From positions 36,855,787 to 36,919,786 of the forward strand of contig OY720346.1 of assembly GCA_963082975.1 (NCBI GenBank): DNA of 64,000 nt, written 5' to 3'. The position numbers and the translations under genes are program-made. The DNA is from Labia minor (lineage: Eukaryota; Arthropoda; Insecta; Dermaptera; Spongiphoridae). This document shows positions 1 to 10,287 of this stretch, piece by piece (the first letter of the stretch is position 1; the number at the start of each line of letters is the position of its first letter). The notes under the pieces are model-generated. The model had not been told where the DNA came from and did no database searches. It worked only from the letters and a program-made list of their open reading frames with translations.

Positions 1-686
1 GGAGAATTGAGGACAAAGGGGATGGAGCCCCGGGTTGGTTAAGTTAAAAAAATGTCATTATGGAAATGAAGGCAAATAACCGATACTTTATGAAAGGAAG
101 AGAGGGAGAGAGAGAGAAAACATGTTCATTATTATGTTCAAGAGTGTAAATGAAATTCATTGGTGAGTAGATAGGAAGAGAACTTGTTTATATAAAAGTT
201 ATAATATTTATATTAAGAATATATTAAAGAAGCCATTCATAAGCAAAGTGTACATAAAATTGACATGAAATGAGAAGAGTTTATTTATAAAATACTTTGA
301 GACGACGGGAAAATAAGAATAATCCACCATTAAAAAAAAGTGTTTTAAATAAACATGAATGAAAAAAAAAATTGTAGAAATAAGTTAAATAAAATAAATT
401 TCCATAATTATTAATTTGGTTAATAAAAAAAAAACAATAAAAAAAGAAGTATAAGTTAAGCTGATTAAAAAAGTAGTTCTCAAAACAAGACCCAGGGGGA
501 TCCAGTGTGCTATAATTCTTTATTAAAACGAAACTTAATGTAATTAATGATTCTAATCGTATATAATTCATAAATAAATTATTACCTTTTTTTAAAAGAA
601 AAAGCGTGAATTTAAAATTAAATCTGTAAAATTATTATATAAAATGTCTCTATTTAAATTTTGTTTTTCTTGTATTAGATGAAATA
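1..686. other. AT-rich stretch, no gene seen
   Basis: I see no coding signal or recognisable repeat end here. There is a short GA-rich run near 100-120 and A-rich tracts near 335-445. The open frame on the minus strand at 281-571 is phenylalanine- and tyrosine-rich low-complexity translation of AT-rich DNA and is not credible as a gene. Confidence 0.6.
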
Positions 687-937
687 GTAACTGGAACACC
701 AAGCTATCGCTCGACCTTTTAATAAATTCATATTTACAATTTATTATTATAAACTTAAAAATTTTACAATGTTTTAATTATTTTTTACAATTGTTAAATG
801 GGTTTTCTACAAATGACCAATCAAAAATTTGTTTCCTAAAATGGTACAAATTCATTAAAATAACTTGATTTTCATTTCAAGATGAAAAATATCTTCAAAT
901 TTACTTGATAAAATATTTGATCGTATATTATATAGAT
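687..937 (+). repeat. Family H hairpin-ended repeat, 5' part (split by hAT)
   Basis: The segment starts with CTGGAACACCAAGCTATCGC and runs to the hAT insertion point. It aligns with 48438-48680 over about 240 bases with only scattered differences. Its other half resumes at 4234. Its start resembles the outer ends at 42331, 6820 (reverse) and 44545 (reverse), where the form is CTGGTTCACCGAACCGCC with a GC-rich hairpin. Removing the hAT and one target copy rebuilds a continuous element ending in TTTTTGCTAG and a (GATAA)n tail. Confidence 0.75.
930..937. repeat. hAT target-site duplication, left copy
   Basis: ATATAGAT directly precedes the left terminus of the hAT element and is identical to 4226-4233. 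Confidence 0.9.
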
Positions 938-1323
938 CATAGGTTCTTAAACTTATGTACTCCACGGACCCCCACTTGAAAAAAATTTTTTTGACGGACC
1001 CCCATCACAACTTTAGGTACTTTACGTCATTTTATTAATTAATTTCTGGCTTACGATCTCATAAGGACAAGGATATATGATGAATATTTCTAACAGTGAT
1101 TGGTGAATAACGATTTTTTTGCATATTGTAGAACACATTTTATTAGAAATTATAATATTGAAGAAAGAAAATACAAACATTGTCATAGCAACAAATCTCA
1201 CAAATTATAATGGGTACTTACATTAAATTCATATAAATATTTTATAATTTTTTTCAGAAAATATTAAATAAGAAATATTTTAAAAAATAACTGCATCTAT
1301 CTCATTAAATATAACTTACATAT

Positions 1324-3174
1324 TTAATGAGATGTATGCAGTTGTTTTCTTGAAACAAGAATCTCAATATCTGGCTTAATATTGGAAACTTTTAATCTAA
1401 GATCCGGCTCTACATTTAATTTGTTTCTATATTTAGACTTAATATAAAATAGTACCGAAAAAGCTTGTTCGCATAAATATGTTGTGCAGAATGGAATCAA
1501 GTGTTGAAGTGCTTTATTTGCAAGCGCAGGATAATCTGACCTGAGAAGTAACCAAAAGTTGCTCAATTCAGTTTTGTTAAATTTTAGTTTATAAGTTGTA
1601 TCACATGATAATTCCACGAGAATATCTTGTTCAGGTGCAGATAAATGTTTAGCATTTGTAATTTCCATATTAAATGGATCTCTGATCCAGTTATTGCAAG
1701 GATCAGGAGTAGAAAAATACTTCCTGAAGTTGCTTTTCAAAGTAATTAAATGTTCAACAAATAATTGACGCGTTTGATTAAGCAATTTTTCACTGGAGCT
1801 TTCTATGAAATCATTGAGAGTTGGAAAAGACTCATATACAACGTTCTGGATGCGTTTCGACCACAAGTCGATTTTTTTAATCATTGCTTCTATTTTATCT
1901 TCAACTTTAAATATATTTACAACAGTACCTTGCAGGCTCAAATTAAGTTCGTTCAATTTTGTAAAAATATCAGTCAAGTAAGCCACCTTAGCTAACCAGA
2001 TAAAATCATTGAAACATTCGGTCAGTTCAAAATGCGCATCTATTAAAAACAATCGTATTTCATCTCGAAGCTCAAAAAGGCGAATGAGTACTTTCCCGCG
2101 GGACAACCAACGTACATCTGTATGTAATAATAAATGTGTATGTTGACTACCCATTTCCTCACACAAAATTTTAAAAACTCTGGAATTAAGTGGACGAGCC
2201 TTAATGAAATTGACAATTTTAACTACTTCGTCTAATGTTCTTTTCAAATCTGGTGACATATTTTTGGCTGCTAATGATTCTCTGTGAATGCAGCAATGAT
2301 TCCAAACAACCTGAGGCGCAACATTTTTAATAAGAGCAATCAATCCAGTTCTTGTACCTGACATTGCACGAGCACCATCAGTGCAAATTCCAACACATTT
2401 TGGCCACTCTATTTCATTTTCGGTTATAAAATTATTCAAACTGTTAAATATGTCATTAGCTGTCGTTCGTGAAGGTAGTGAATCACAAAACAATACATCT
2501 TCTTGTATTTGATTTTCAAACTCATATCTAATGAAAGCTAACAAATTGGCATTATTAGTGACATCAGTACTTTCATCCAATTGTAATGAGTAATAGTGAC
2601 TTTTGCGCACTCTCGATATTAATTCTTCTTTTATATTACATGACATGTCTTCAATCCTATTCTTAACCGTATCATTTGATAATGAAATCAAATTTATATC
2701 GTTTGCTGCTTTAGTTCCTAACATTATATTTGTAATTACTTTTGTAGCAGGAAGAATTAATTGCTCTGCTATATTATGCGGCTTTCCTGCTTTAGCAATA
2801 AGTAGAGCTACTTCATATGATGCCATTACTGCTTTCTTACTCATACCACCAGATCCCGTCTTTACCATCAATTTCTGACTTGAATTAAGTTCTTCTTTTT
2901 TCATTTTAAAAAATTCGATAGACTTACTAACATGCTCGCTGTGCTTTGTTTGTAAATGACGTCTGAGATTAGCAGGTTTCATACTTTCATTGGATAAACT
3001 TTCCTGACATAGAACGCAGACTGGTCTTTCCACATCATTGTTGCAAATATAAGTAAATCCAAATGATAAATAATCATCCGAATATTTTCGTTTCTTGGTA
3101 GAGTTTGCTGTTGATGCCTCATCATCTGATTCTTTCCGTTTCTGTGTTGAACCAGTTTGTAGCCAACGATCCAT
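1324..3174 (-). CDS. hAT transposase, ZBED5/FAM200-like, full length
   Basis: This 616-residue frame should catalyse cut-and-paste excision and insertion of the surrounding element in the nucleus. A basic KKRK stretch near residues 27-30 could be a nuclear signal. A BED-type zinc finger follows, with Cys53, Cys56, His73 and His78. The RNase H-like core shows LQLDESTD (Asp200) and ICTDGARAMSG (Asp266), then the CCIHRE segment near 294-299. The C-terminal dimerisation region, about 525-585, has the family pattern FWLLLRSDYPALA followed by TTYLCEQAFS with Glu569. Length matches ZBED5-like transposases of about 600-690 residues. The start at 3174 has A at -3 and precedes the finger, so it is the natural choice. 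No internal stop or frameshift is visible. A domesticated host gene is unlikely, because the frame sits between matching transposon ends with a target duplication. Confidence 0.93.
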   Translation of the reverse strand: MDRWLQTGSTQKRKESDDEASTANSTKKRKYSDDYLSFGFTYICNNDVERPVCVLCQESLSNESMKPANLRRHLQTKHSEHVSKSIEFFKMKKEELNSSQKLMVKTGSGGMSKKAVMASYEVALLIAKAGKPHNIAEQLILPATKVITNIMLGTKAANDINLISLSNDTVKNRIEDMSCNIKEELISRVRKSHYYSLQLDESTDVTNNANLLAFIRYEFENQIQEDVLFCDSLPSRTTANDIFNSLNNFITENEIEWPKCVGICTDGARAMSGTRTGLIALIKNVAPQVVWNHCCIHRESLAAKNMSPDLKRTLDEVVKIVNFIKARPLNSRVFKILCEEMGSQHTHLLLHTDVRWLSRGKVLIRLFELRDEIRLFLIDAHFELTECFNDFIWLAKVAYLTDIFTKLNELNLSLQGTVVNIFKVEDKIEAMIKKIDLWSKRIQNVVYESFPTLNDFIESSSEKLLNQTRQLFVEHLITLKSNFRKYFSTPDPCNNWIRDPFNMEITNAKHLSAPEQDILVELSCDTTYKLKFNKTELSNFWLLLRSDYPALANKALQHLIPFCTTYLCEQAFSVLFYIKSKYRNKLNVEPDLRLKVSNIKPDIEILVSRKQLHTSH

Positions 3175-4160
3175 TTTATGGAGTAATTTATTAACATTGA
3201 ACTACAATAATATAAATATGATATAAATATAATATAAATATAACGAATTATTATTTACTAGCTATGTTTTAATATGATTTTAAATGAATGTTTTAATATC
3301 ATTTTAAATGAATGTTTTAAATCATTTTAATAAATGTTTTAAATCATTTTAAATAAATGATTTAATATCATTTTAAATGAATATTAATTTATATAATAAA
3401 TATATTTCGTAATTTGATTCTAAAATATTATTAATTTCGTAATTTGATTCTAAAATATTATTAAAATAAATATTTTTTATTCATAAAACTAACTTATACT
3501 TACTCTCAAAAACAGCCTTTCAGGGAAATTGCAAAATGTGTTTAGTGTTTTTATAAAATAATGATCATGCAAATTACACTAAAAATTAAAAAAAATTATT
3601 AGCTATAATAAACTATTATTAGCTATAATTTAATTATAATTAATTAAATTAATAAAAATAATTTAAAGATACAACTCGTTGAGAAATGAACTTATAATTA
3701 ACATTAATAAAAATAATTTAAAGATACAACTCGTTGAGAAATGAACTTATAATTAACATTTGCTTTAAAACTGTTTAAAACCCCAGAGTGGACGCTGACA
3801 ATTTGGGTTTTTCCGGGTAAGACTGTCCCCTCCCCTGGTTTTCCCCAATAACAAAGTGAAAGAAAATTCCCTTATATGCCTCCCCTTCCGAGCCCCTAAG
3901 AGGGGTTATTTTAAAGGAACAATCGAAAAATGATTTTAAATGAATGAATGGATGAAAATTCAAATTTTATATATAGTTTTTTATATATGTTTATTTATTC
4001 ACAAAAAATTAATTGACATAATTATCAATTTAATAAAATAAAATAGTATTATTAATAGTATTAAATTATAGCCGTAATTCTCTAGGAGGATATAGTTAAA
4101 CAATGAACTTTAAATATTTATATATGTATATATTTTTACGATGATTTTTTTCCGAGGACC
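3175..4160. other. hAT 5' noncoding region with tandem repeats
   Basis: This is the presumed leader of the transposase gene, which is transcribed toward lower coordinates. It holds about five degenerate copies of a 20-25 base unit built on ATTTTAAATGAATG (3281-3390), a doubled 29-base unit (3405-3465), an exact 55-base tandem pair, and a GC-richer patch at 3780-3910. The promoter probably lies here, but I cannot place it. Confidence 0.55.
3649..3758. repeat. Two exact 55-bp tandem units inside hAT
   Basis: Units 3649-3703 and 3704-3758 look identical, each carrying ACAACTCGTTGAGAAATG. This is a recent internal duplication in the noncoding part of the hAT element. Confidence 0.9.
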
Positions 4161-4225
4161 GCGGACCCCCAGTAAAGGCTTCGCGGACCCCCAGGGGTCC
4201 GCGGACCACAGTTTAAGAACCACTG

Positions 4226-4280
4226 ATATAGATATATACAATTTTTGCTAGTATTATAAGATAAGATATAAATAAATAAA
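4226..4280 (+). repeat. hAT target copy and family H 3' end
   Basis: The right copy of ATATAGAT (4226-4233) is followed by ACAATTTTTGCTAG and a short (GATAA)n-like tail. The same tail appears at 49065-49112, and inverted at 6151-6190 and 43993-44030. Confidence 0.75.
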
Positions 4281-5064
4281 AATACTGGTTTCTATTATCA
4301 TCCAATGGGGGATAAGCAAGAGGGGTTGCTATGTAGTATGCAGGAATTCAAAAACATTGTCCCGTTCAATGTCATGGATAAGCAAAGCATTGAAGGTGGC
4401 GGCCAATCAACATGGAGGAGCATCTTTTCAATCTGTCAAAATTCAATAATTAATATTTAATTAAGAAAGCACCGTAAAATAAAATAATACTAGTGAAAAT
4501 GAATCTACGTTTCATAATGAATATATTCGTATAGGTTTTACGTGTTATTATTTTTGAACAGTAAAAATAAACCGATATTAAAATTAATTAAAAATTTCCA
4601 TTTAGTGATACTAAAAATCAATTTCATTTAAAATCTGGCTAAAATTCTGTTGAATGGATTTGTCTTGGTCACAATTTATAAGTATTAGTCAAAAATGTTA
4701 ATAAAATGAAAAATATTGAATAGATATGTTCTTCTAAATCTCCAAAGAATACAATAAATATGAGTTTCAAGTTTTCTACTAATATGAAGCGTAAGAGAGG
4801 TGGGTCCTCTCAGAGGCACTTATAAGTTTATAAGTTGGGTCTCATTCGTCAATTACAAGGTTTTGCTAGTCACAAAACTAGGTATAAAATAAATGAACTG
4901 ATCTGTTTCTCAATAACTCTATCTTGGCCCAGTAAAAATGAAAAATGATACCAAAATAATTATTATTAGAACAAAAGCAGCCAATAAACTAATATACTGA
5001 ACATTAGCAGAATAGTAAGCATTTGTCTTAACATGTTAGTTTGAACTTGCCCCAAGTTATTTAC
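4281..5064. other. No recognised feature
   Basis: The first 150 bases are less AT-rich than average (for example GGTGGCGGCCAATCAAC near 4396), but I recognise no coding or repeat signature. Confidence 0.5.
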
Positions 5065-5164
5065 GTGACGGAAAATTGTTATCGCCGTTTTTGAGCAATG
5101 GGCTTTCTCAAACGGTTAATTGCTCAACAACAGCGCCTTCATGGCGATAATATTTTTCCGTCCC
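5065..5164. mobile_element. Small palindromic MITE
   Basis: The two ends are inverted: GTGACGGAAAATTGTTATCG on the left matches GGGACGGAAAAATATTATCG from the right strand. A second inner pair, TTGAGCAAT and ATTGCTCAA, makes nearly the whole 100 bases foldable. No target duplication is clear. Confidence 0.6.
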
Positions 5165-6150
5165 TAAACATTACTACATACCTACTAAATGGAGAAATTT
5201 TGCTCATATTGTAATAAAAATAGCATATTTATGCACAATCAATCCTTATAAATTAAAAATATTATGAGTATATGAAATTAAAAAAAAAATAAAAGTTGAT
5301 ATACACAAATTAAATTTTTAAAATAGAATTAGTTTTTTTTTATTTCAAAATGATTGCACTTTTTTAATCTAAAGAAGTGAAAAAGCAAATAGCAGGGGTT
5401 TTAATTGAAAGTTAAATGATACATCTGTATAAGAGTGTTGTTTTTTTAAACACCCCTTGCCCTTTCACTACGTTTCATTTCATTTTTTTTAAAGTCTTTT
5501 GTAAGATGAGCTTTTTAGATATGTATAGAAGTCGGAATTGAGTTAGGTATCGCGAGATCCTACCCTAAGTGGGCTCTGGAGTAGAGTGAAGGGTGGAAAA
5601 GAGCCTCTTAAGGGTACTCCAATTCACATGCATTAATTTAAATTGCCTTTTTTGCCTAAATTGTTTTCTATCTAAGCAAGTGAGGTTGAATAACGAAGCA
5701 ACGTTCAGTTCTTTTGTCAATAATAAAAGTTAACTCTTTCAATCGCACTGAGAGGGGGTTGAAATCTAAAAAAATCAACAACATCACATTAATATTTAAA
5801 AAAGCAAAAGTGAGTTTTTTTAATAAGTATATTGATTTTTAAATTTAATTATAAACAAATATATACGGTTATTTTTTATATACCTGTATCCTTCTAATCT
5901 TATTATAGAAACAAAAAGTGAATGGTTATAACATATATACATAAATATAGCCTTATAAGCCTTTTGATTATTCAAAACGACTTTTATAATTCCCGTATTA
6001 GAAGGATATTTGAAATGAATAATATATCTACCTAAGCCATAATTTTTCGAAAAATGATTTTATTTTTTATAACTATTTATATCAAATATTGAGAAGATGT
6101 AGGTAAACATACAAAAAGACAAATAATGAAATCAGTTACTATACAATTAT
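5165..6150. other. No gene seen
   Basis: Mostly AT-rich. A GC-richer segment at 5530-5635 contains a partial inversion (GGAATTGAGT near 5534 and ACTCCAATTC near 5617) that may be an old MITE. Nothing else is assignable. Confidence 0.5.
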
Positions 6151-6826
6151 ATCTTATCTTATCTTATCTTATTATACTAGCAAAAATTGTATTATATATA
6201 TATATATATATATTTAAAATGCACACCTTATATCAGAGGTTACCAATCTTTTCCCGTTTGCGGCTCCCTAAATAATCAGATTTTTTCCCGGCGCTCTCAA
6301 AATATAAGATTTTTTTCTAAATTTTTTATTTTCTTTAAAAATTGGAAAACTTCCTTTTTTTATAGCGATTACCTATTTAACAGCAAAAAATTAAAAACTT
6401 ATACTTACTATTCTCCTTGGGATAATATAAAATATTTAATTGGCGGCTCCCTAATGACGGCAACACACTTTGGGAATCACTGCGTTAGATAATATTTATA
6501 AAGAAAAATCGATCTGTATTGGTTTCAGTCACGAGCAAAAATCATCTTTGTTAGTTTTTTCTTAATTTAAAATAGTACATTTAAATGACGTCAGCAACTC
6601 CGTCAGACAGCTCTTCTTTAATAAAATAAAATTAAAAATATTTATTTTAATAATATTTTGTAATCAAATTACGAAATATATATTATGTTGTATCCACAGC
6701 CCATTGTCTTTCAGTGCATTAATAGGTAAGTCGTTGAAGGTCTGTATGTTTTATGACTATTTTTTTTTTTAATTTATGTTCTTTTAAATTTAAATTATTT
6801 GAGCGGCGGCTCGGTGAACCAGGTAC
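6151..6826 (-). repeat. Family H repeat copy with nested hAT MITE
   Basis: Read on the minus strand, the copy begins at the hairpin end GGTTCACCGAGCCGCCGCTC (6801-6820) and ends at the CTAG plus (GATAA)4 tail (6151-6185). Internal blocks, such as CGATCTGTATTGGTTTCAG near 6508 and TGTAATCAAATTACGAAATA near 6659, recur at 44109 and 44290. The 249-bp hAT MITE at 6234-6482 interrupts it. Confidence 0.75.
6234..6482. mobile_element. hAT-type MITE with 8-bp target duplication
   Basis: The left end reads CAGAGGTTACCAATCTTTTC and the reverse-complemented right end reads CAGTGATTCCCAAAGTGTGT. Both run into a shared GGGAGCCGC-type motif just inside. Flanks CCTTATAT (6226-6233) and CGTTAGAT (6483-6490) match at 6 of 8 bases. 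The insertion interrupts a family H copy, and the joined flanks match the uninterrupted copy near 44085-44100. There is no coding capacity. Confidence 0.75.
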
Positions 6827-7355
6827 TATATATAAAGAGAAAGATTGATAGAGAGAGAAAGAGAGAGATAAAATTTTATAATACTGTTTTGTTAAGTATT
6901 AATATTAATATATTCGTAAATCATTTATTTATTTATTTAATTTTTTCCACAAAGTTTATCTTTCAAAATATTATTATTAAAATCAACAAGCAATTTAATT
7001 GAAACTCTTTAGCAGATTCATTAAACAAAAAAAAAACATTGAATAGCCAAGAAATTAATTTTCTTTTGACTACAGCAACACCCCTCTCTCTTTCAGTTCC
7101 CCCTCCCCCCACTGTCTCTTTCTATCTTTCTTTAAACCTTAAAGGTAAAATAAATAAACCAACATTTGAAATATGAAAATATATAATTAATCTAGTAATG
7201 TAGAAAAATATTATATAAAATATTATTTTCTCTCAATTTTATTAACAATTAAATTGATAAATAAATAATTATTTTAACTTTTACTGCATTTATTTATAAT
7301 TATTTATAATTATTATTACAATAAAAATGATCTAATAAGTATTTTATTCATTCTT
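6827..7355. other. No gene seen; GA- and TC-rich runs
   Basis: A GA-rich stretch lies at 6838-6872 and a pyrimidine-rich stretch at 7080-7135. The rest is AT-rich and unassigned. Confidence 0.55.
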
Positions 7356-7618
7356 CTATCTATCTTTGTGGATATACGGAACTAAAAATTTCTTGGCCGC
7401 AGCAACAACAGTTCTCCAAGTGTCTCTATCCTGAGCCCCAACCATCCACACCCTACCCTCTCCCATCTCCACCACGTTCATTTCTCCATTGTACATCCAC
7501 CGTGTCCTTGATATTCCAAGCGAACTTTTCCCAATTGGTCTCCGCACAAATATATTTTTGGCCACGTGCCTTCCCCATAGCAGCCTTCTCGCTTTTATAA
7601 CCCTAACTATGTCTGGAG
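7356..7618 (-). pseudogene. LINE-A 3' coding fragment
   Basis: Minus-strand translation shows the C-terminal tail of a non-LTR retrotransposon protein: SPDIVRVIKARRLLWGRHVA near 7556-7616, then RRPIGKSSLGISRTRW and AQDRDTWRTVVAAAKKF. The same string of motifs recurs at 53519-53815, 15618-15850 and 20070-20300. The fragment ends at an ATAGATAG-type simple tail. It is 5'-truncated and carries no catalytic domain, so it is a dead copy. Clade assignment from this region alone is uncertain. Confidence 0.8.
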
Positions 7619-7727
7619 ATGAATAGATTCATATATTTTTTTCATTAAATAATATATTATAAAGCAAATAATAAAACAAATAATGCAGTGTACAATCACA
7701 ATTTATATACAATTTATATGTTAAACA

Positions 7728-8173
7728 TTAATATATATTAATATTAATAATAATATCATAACAAAGTTTTTTTTTGGAGGGGAAATCCATCATAGATCCA
7801 GCTTTAATGTCCTTTGTCATTATCGCGACTAAGTTTTTTGGTGTTAGCTTACAACCGTCTTGAGATTCCGTTTGGGATCTATAGTCCTTCCATTGTCTAA
7901 AGTCGAACATAGTGTGTTTTGGCGAGTCCACATTGTCGCATACGATGTACATTTCATCTTCCTTGAGGTCCATTTTCTTTAGGTAGGTCCCAAAGTTCCC
8001 ATATCCACTAAGAACCTGTGTAATATAGAAATCCAGGTCCTTGTTTTTTTGACACCACACCTCAGGTCCGGTATCAATTCGTGGGTCCATCTACCCTCTG
8101 TGGCGTTATCCCATCTGTCTTGCCATCTCCGCACTAGACACCTCCTATTTGCAGCCCTAAAAGAGGAACCCAA
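7728..8173 (-). pseudogene. R1-clade LINE C-terminal fragment, frameshifted
   Basis: The minus-strand frame 8173-7979 reads RRWQDRWDNATEGRWTHEL, the conserved segment after the RT domain in R1-type LINEs. A shift near 8070 moves the match to the frame starting at 8090, with DFYITQVLSGYGNFGTYLKK and a degenerate zinc-knuckle region ending in KHTMFDFRQW, where R1 proteins have C..C...H....C. The expected cysteines are partly lost (IVCDNVDSPKH). It is an inactivated 3' remnant, and the RT and endonuclease are absent nearby. Confidence 0.78.
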
Positions 8174-8746
8174 CTCGAACTAGACCTCTCCAAGACAAGT
8201 ATAACAAAGAGTTAATCGATATATATATATAGGTTTTTGACTGTACATTTCACATAATTTAAACATTTATTGTTTTAAGAGATTCCAAAAGTATTACTTT
8301 ATATTATTATTTATTATTAATTTTTGAAGATCGAGGCACCTCACCATCTACGGCCATTTGTGCCTTAAAGAAATCATCCATATTCTTTTCCAAACAATTC
8401 CATAAGACAGAATTTCGTTGTCTTCGTCGGGGCACAGCCACGCAAACAGTAAATTACTGAATTCTTACCGATTCCATTGTGTGAAACTCAATGCTCCTCA
8501 GGTAAATCACTTAGGAACAATGCATTTTGAATGAATAGATAACTATAAATAAACAAATAAATAAATAGTTGAATAAATAATAAAAAATATCACCGCTCAA
8601 ATAAGGGACTGAAAAGGGGTCCCCATTGAACATGACTAGAATTGAATAAATAAATAATAACTACAATAAACTAAACAATATACAAATAAATAGTTAATAA
8701 TAGTTAATAATAGTTAATAAATAAATAATTAAATATTATATTTTGT
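8174..8746. other. Unassigned, possible LINE debris at 8310-8480
   Basis: A less AT-rich patch at 8310-8480 translates on the minus strand into broken pieces (FAWLCPDEDNEI) that could be LINE C-terminal debris, but no full motif survives. The remainder is AATA-rich. Confidence 0.35.
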
Positions 8747-9031
8747 TTAGCAATTTAATCCTATCCAGAAACTTTCCAAATTTTCAACCTTTCCTAATAG
8801 ATCCCTGTTATTTAAATTATCAACATTATATGAAGTCCTTGTCTGACATAACTCCACTGTGACTCTCAAATCGCATATTGTGTACCAAGGGATATTTTCT
8901 TTAAGAATCAGATGTCCATGTGAATCAAGCATTGATCTATTCTGAGACGTTACAGAATGGCCTGCTCTCTTCACGATATTGAATGTTTTTTGAGTGGACA
9001 AATGATTGGTCTTGACCACTCTTGAGTTCAA
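8747..9031 (-). pseudogene. Possible LINE remnant of unknown part
   Basis: A 94-residue minus-strand frame directly follows the RNase H fragment in the same orientation and has normal residue composition, unlike the AT-derived frames around it. I recognise no motif in it. Its position suggests the region after RNase H in the same decayed LINE. It could equally be a chance frame. Confidence 0.3.
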
Positions 9032-9058
9032 ATATCATAGATTTTTCTTTTCATATAC

Positions 9059-9277
9059 TTATATAAGAGAGTTATTTAAATAGATTTCAAGAAAATCAAA
9101 CTCAATTTTATTAGCTCCTATTTTAGGTAACTGATCGGCAACCTCATTTCCTTTGATGCCTTTGATGCCCAGGGATTCATAAAAAATAAATCTGAGAATC
9201 TCCCCTTGTACATTCGTAATAGTTATTATATTTTTTGTATCAGGATTAAAAGTTGGATGGTTTTCATTAAATTTCAT
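9059..9277 (-). pseudogene. LINE RNase H domain fragment
   Basis: The minus-strand frame contains GIKGNEVADQLPKIGANK, matching the C-terminal RNase H signature of Jockey/I-superfamily LINEs (consensus near GI.GNE.AD.LAK.GA). The upstream residues of the domain are eroded. It would have degraded the RNA strand during reverse transcription. It is a short dead fragment, possibly from a different LINE than the R1-like piece at 7728-8173. Confidence 0.65.
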
Positions 9278-10287
9278 TATACATTATACATTATTTATTC
9301 ATTCATTCATAAATAATAATAAAATAAATAAATAATAACTATACAATTTAGTATATAATTAATTTAGTAAAAATATTAAAAAAATAAATAAATTAAAATC
9401 AAAAAGAAAATGAAGCTTTTAATCTATATATATAAAGGAGAGTGTTTGAATGTATGTATGTATATATATATGTATGTAATTTGTTTACTTTTTTGCTGTC
9501 ATAGAAACAAACAAAAAAGAAATTTCCTACTTAACCGACACTCTCTCTCTCTCTCTTTACCGGTAATTTAGAATTATAAACATCAAAAATAATAAACGAT
9601 TTCTATGAAATTACATCACAATATTCTTATATACCTCTATGGTAACATAGGCTATAGATTTTATTAATATCTAATCAATAACCGCAGAATTTTATTTTTT
9701 AAAGTTTATATATAGTTCTCCGTGTTGTTCATTCAAGAGCCAGGCGTGGCCCACTGACTGGCGAACTCATTTTACACAATGTATATAACTCATTATTATA
9801 ATATTTAACTTTTTATTTTAAATTCTAATATTCAAATATCATTTCAATTAAATAATTTATTCTAAAAGTTCTCATTTTAATTAATATAATAAAATATTTA
9901 AATCATATTTAACTTAAATTATTTTGTATTTATTCTTTCCATATTTGAATACTTCTTTTATTTTAAGGGAGGGAATTAACTATGATCTAAAAAAATTAAT
10001 AAATGAACTTAATAATAAAAAATCAAATAAATCCATTAATTTAAATTAATATTATTAATGAATGTATAGATTATTAATTTATCTTTAGTTTTAATCAATA
10101 CTTTTATACCGTTAATTTTTATAAATTGTCTCAAGTCTCTAACTTTGCATTTTCTAAAATTTTATTATAATTAAAAATATTCAATAAAAATCAAGCAATG
10201 AAATTAAAATATCAAAATGAAATGATCAAGAAATATTATACTCTATTATAACATATACAATACTTATAACTATAGGCGGAGGAAATA

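Larger units (their letters stand above)
938..4225 (-). mobile_element. hAT DNA transposon, apparently complete
   Basis: This 3288-bp element has imperfect terminal inverted repeats. The left end reads CATAGGTTCTTAAACT and the right end, reverse-complemented, reads CAGTGGTTCTTAAACT. It is bounded by a perfect 8-bp target duplication, ATATAGAT, at 930-937 and 4226-4233, as expected for hAT elements. GGACCCCC motifs repeat just inside both ends (about 965-1005 and 4160-4205) and are candidate transposase binding sites. One long transposase frame lies on the minus strand. The perfect target duplication and open frame suggest recent insertion. The left terminus departs from the usual CAGTG, which may weaken mobility. 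Confidence 0.93.

Noticed and set aside
281..571. 96-residue minus frame
   Set aside because: Phe/Tyr/Asn-rich low-complexity translation of AT-rich DNA with no motif.
2603..2878. Plus-strand open frame inside the hAT
   Set aside because: It is antisense to conserved transposase coding sequence. The same applies to the frames at 1765-1995 and 2979-3197.
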